A DNA stretch of 13,600 bases, from contig JADGNT010000039.1 in NCBI GenBank assembly GCA_017883345.1, positions 1 through 13,600 on the forward strand, in the 5' to 3' direction. Under the pieces are notes generated by a model. The model searched no databases. It saw only the letters and a program-made list of their open reading frames with translations, and was not told the DNA's origin. This document shows, in pieces, positions 12,546-13,600 of this stretch. Position numbers and translations under genes: made by a program. Positions within the stretch are counted from its first letter, which is position 1. Each line of letters starts with the position of its first letter. The DNA is from Candidatus Solibacter sp. Lineage in GTDB: Bacteria > Acidobacteriota > Terriglobia > Bryobacterales > Bryobacteraceae.

Positions 12546-13600
12546 AACTGACGGTGTTCCTTCTCGCGGTGATTCCGCTGGCCGGCGCGCTGCGGACCAC
12601 CCTTCCCTTCGATTCCGGCTGGCGCTTCCTGAAGGCCGACGCTCCCGGCGCGGACACGCCAGAGTTCGCCGACTCGGCCTGGCGTTCCGTCAGTGTCCCT
12701 CACGATTGGGGTATCGAAGGCCCCTTCGACGAAAAGGCTCCGGCGCGCGGAGCTGGCGCGTTTCTCCCCGCCGGTGTGGGCTGGTATCGCAAACACTTTG
12801 TGCTGCCCGCCGATGCCGCGTCGCGGCGTGTCTTCGTGGAGTTCGATGGCGTGATGGCCAACAGCGAAGTCTGGATCAACGGTTTTTCATTTGGCACGCG
12901 GCCCAATGGGTATGTGAGCTTCCGCTACGAGATCACCGGGCATCTCAACTCCGCCGGCAAGGAGAACGTGCTCGCCGTACGCGTGGATAACGAAAAGCAG
13001 CCGGCATCGCGCTGGTACGCCGGAGCCGGAATCAATCGCCACGTTCGCCTGCTGGTGATGGACCCGGTGCACCTGGAGCAGTGGGCCACGTTCGTCAGCA
13101 CGCCCAGAGTCACGGCCGCTGCGGCCACCGTGCGCCTGCAGACTACGGTGGTGAATCAATCGGATGCGCCGCGCACCGTCACCATGAGCTTCGCCATCGC
13201 GGGGGCCAAGTCGCCTGCCAGTTCGCCGCAAACCATCGCGCCCGGCAAATCCGCTGAGTTCCAGTTGGAACTCGCCATCCCGAATCCCAAGCTGTGGAGC
13301 CTGGAAACGCCCAACATGTATCAGTCCCGCGTCGAAGTGCACGACGGCGCGAGCGCGCTCGACGACGAGACCGTTCCCTTCGGCATCCGCGAGGCGCGCT
13401 TCGATGCGGACACCGGCTTCTGGCTCAACGAAAAGAATTTCAAGATCAAGGGCGTCTGCCTGCACGGCGATGGCGGCGCGGTCGGCACCGCGGTCCCCCT
13501 GCGCGTCTGGGAACGCCGCCTGGAAACGCTCAAGCGCATCGGCGTGAACGGCATTCGCGCGGCACACAACCCACCCGATCCGGCATTCCTCGACCTGTGC
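12542..13600 (+). CDS. Exported glycoside hydrolase family 2 (beta-galactosidase-like), 3' end outside window
   Basis: GH2 enzymes remove terminal beta-galactose, beta-mannose or beta-glucuronate. The frame is open from the ATG at 12542 to the window edge (353 codons). Residues 1-17 are a signal peptide. About 18-180 form the sugar-binding jelly-roll, with Trp-Arg-x-Val-x-Val-Pro-His-Asp-Trp, Gly-Trp-Tyr-Arg-Lys, Glu-Val-Trp-Ile-Asn-Gly and Trp-Tyr-x-Gly-Ala-Gly-Ile-x-Arg. About 185-285 is the immunoglobulin-like domain, and the TIM barrel begins near 290 (Phe-Gly-Ile-Arg-Glu). Its first conserved loops are present (Lys-Gly-Val-Cys-Leu-His-Gly-Asp and Ile-Arg-Ala-Ala-His-Asn-Pro-Pro). The catalytic Glu residues lie beyond the edge. 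The start overlaps the PL22 stop by four bases, so it probably acts with it on pectic side chains. Confidence 0.9.
   Translation, partial: MKLTVFLLAVIPLAGALRTTLPFDSGWRFLKADAPGADTPEFADSAWRSVSVPHDWGIEGPFDEKAPARGAGAFLPAGVGWYRKHFVLPADAASRRVFVEFDGVMANSEVWINGFSFGTRPNGYVSFRYEITGHLNSAGKENVLAVRVDNEKQPASRWYAGAGINRHVRLLVMDPVHLEQWATFVSTPRVTAAAATVRLQTTVVNQSDAPRTVTMSFAIAGAKSPASSPQTIAPGKSAEFQLELAIPNPKLWSLETPNMYQSRVEVHDGASALDDETVPFGIREARFDADTGFWLNEKNFKIKGVCLHGDGGAVGTAVPLRVWERRLETLKRIGVNGIRAAHNPPDPAFLDLC

Noticed and set aside
1..13600. CRISPR arrays, transposases, integrases, phage genes or biosynthetic clusters
   Set aside because: No regularly spaced repeats and no protein with such signatures were found; the mobile-element evidence is limited to the tRNA scar and short repeats.

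Overview
The window looks like chromosomal DNA of a soil Acidobacteriota close to Candidatus Solibacter / Bryobacterales. The evidence is a gene of the TIGR03435 family (a family greatly expanded in that lineage), high-GC codon use, many exported carbohydrate-active and quinoprotein enzymes, and short GC-rich dispersed repeats of a kind I associate with those genomes. The taxonomic call is inference. No phage, IS transposase, CRISPR array, rRNA or complete tRNA was seen.

Layout, left to right. (1) 4-1718 (+): a pterin-4a-carbinolamine dehydratase, then an exported GH28 pectinase-type glycosidase with an altered active site. (2) 1733-1804: a nested inverted repeat (REP/REPIN-like) between GH28 and the next gene. 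(3) 1833-3797 (+): an exported quinohemoprotein dehydrogenase with an N-terminal cytochrome c domain and an Asp-X-Asp metal signature typical of lanthanide-dependent enzymes. It is followed by a TTCG-loop hairpin. (4) 3867-5273 (-): a TIGR03435 protein and a DUF1801 protein, each with a TATA-like hexamer only 5-6 nt before its start codon. (5) 5391-6075 (-): a 48-bp 3' fragment of a tRNA-Val(CAC), abutting a decayed HepT (HEPN) toxin gene and an intact MntA-like antitoxin gene. (6) 6136-7443 (-): a tandem class II aldolase-fold protein whose C-terminal half has lost all metal and catalytic residues. (7) 7507-10224 (+): a two-domain M16 peptidase. (8) 10294-10997 (-): a PIN-domain toxin with a small putative antitoxin under a good sigma70-like promoter. 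(9) 11283-13600 (+): an exported oligogalacturonate lyase (PL22) translationally coupled to an exported GH2 glycosidase that runs off the window.

Functionally, GH28, PL22 and GH2 fit pectin breakdown: backbone attack, cleavage of unsaturated or short oligogalacturonates, and side-chain galactoside trimming. GH28 is about 10 kb from the PL22-GH2 operon, so they are not one transcription unit. The quinohemoprotein would oxidise an alcohol or sugar in the periplasm and pass electrons to cytochrome c. The middle part (5.3-6.2 kb) reads as an accessory junction: tRNA remnant plus degraded toxin-antitoxin pair. I see no clear wholly new multigene system. The best leads are the amber-interrupted HepT beside the tRNA remnant, the half-dead double aldolase, the lanthanide-type signature in an N-terminally heme-fused quinoprotein, and the repeat families that intrude on gene ends.
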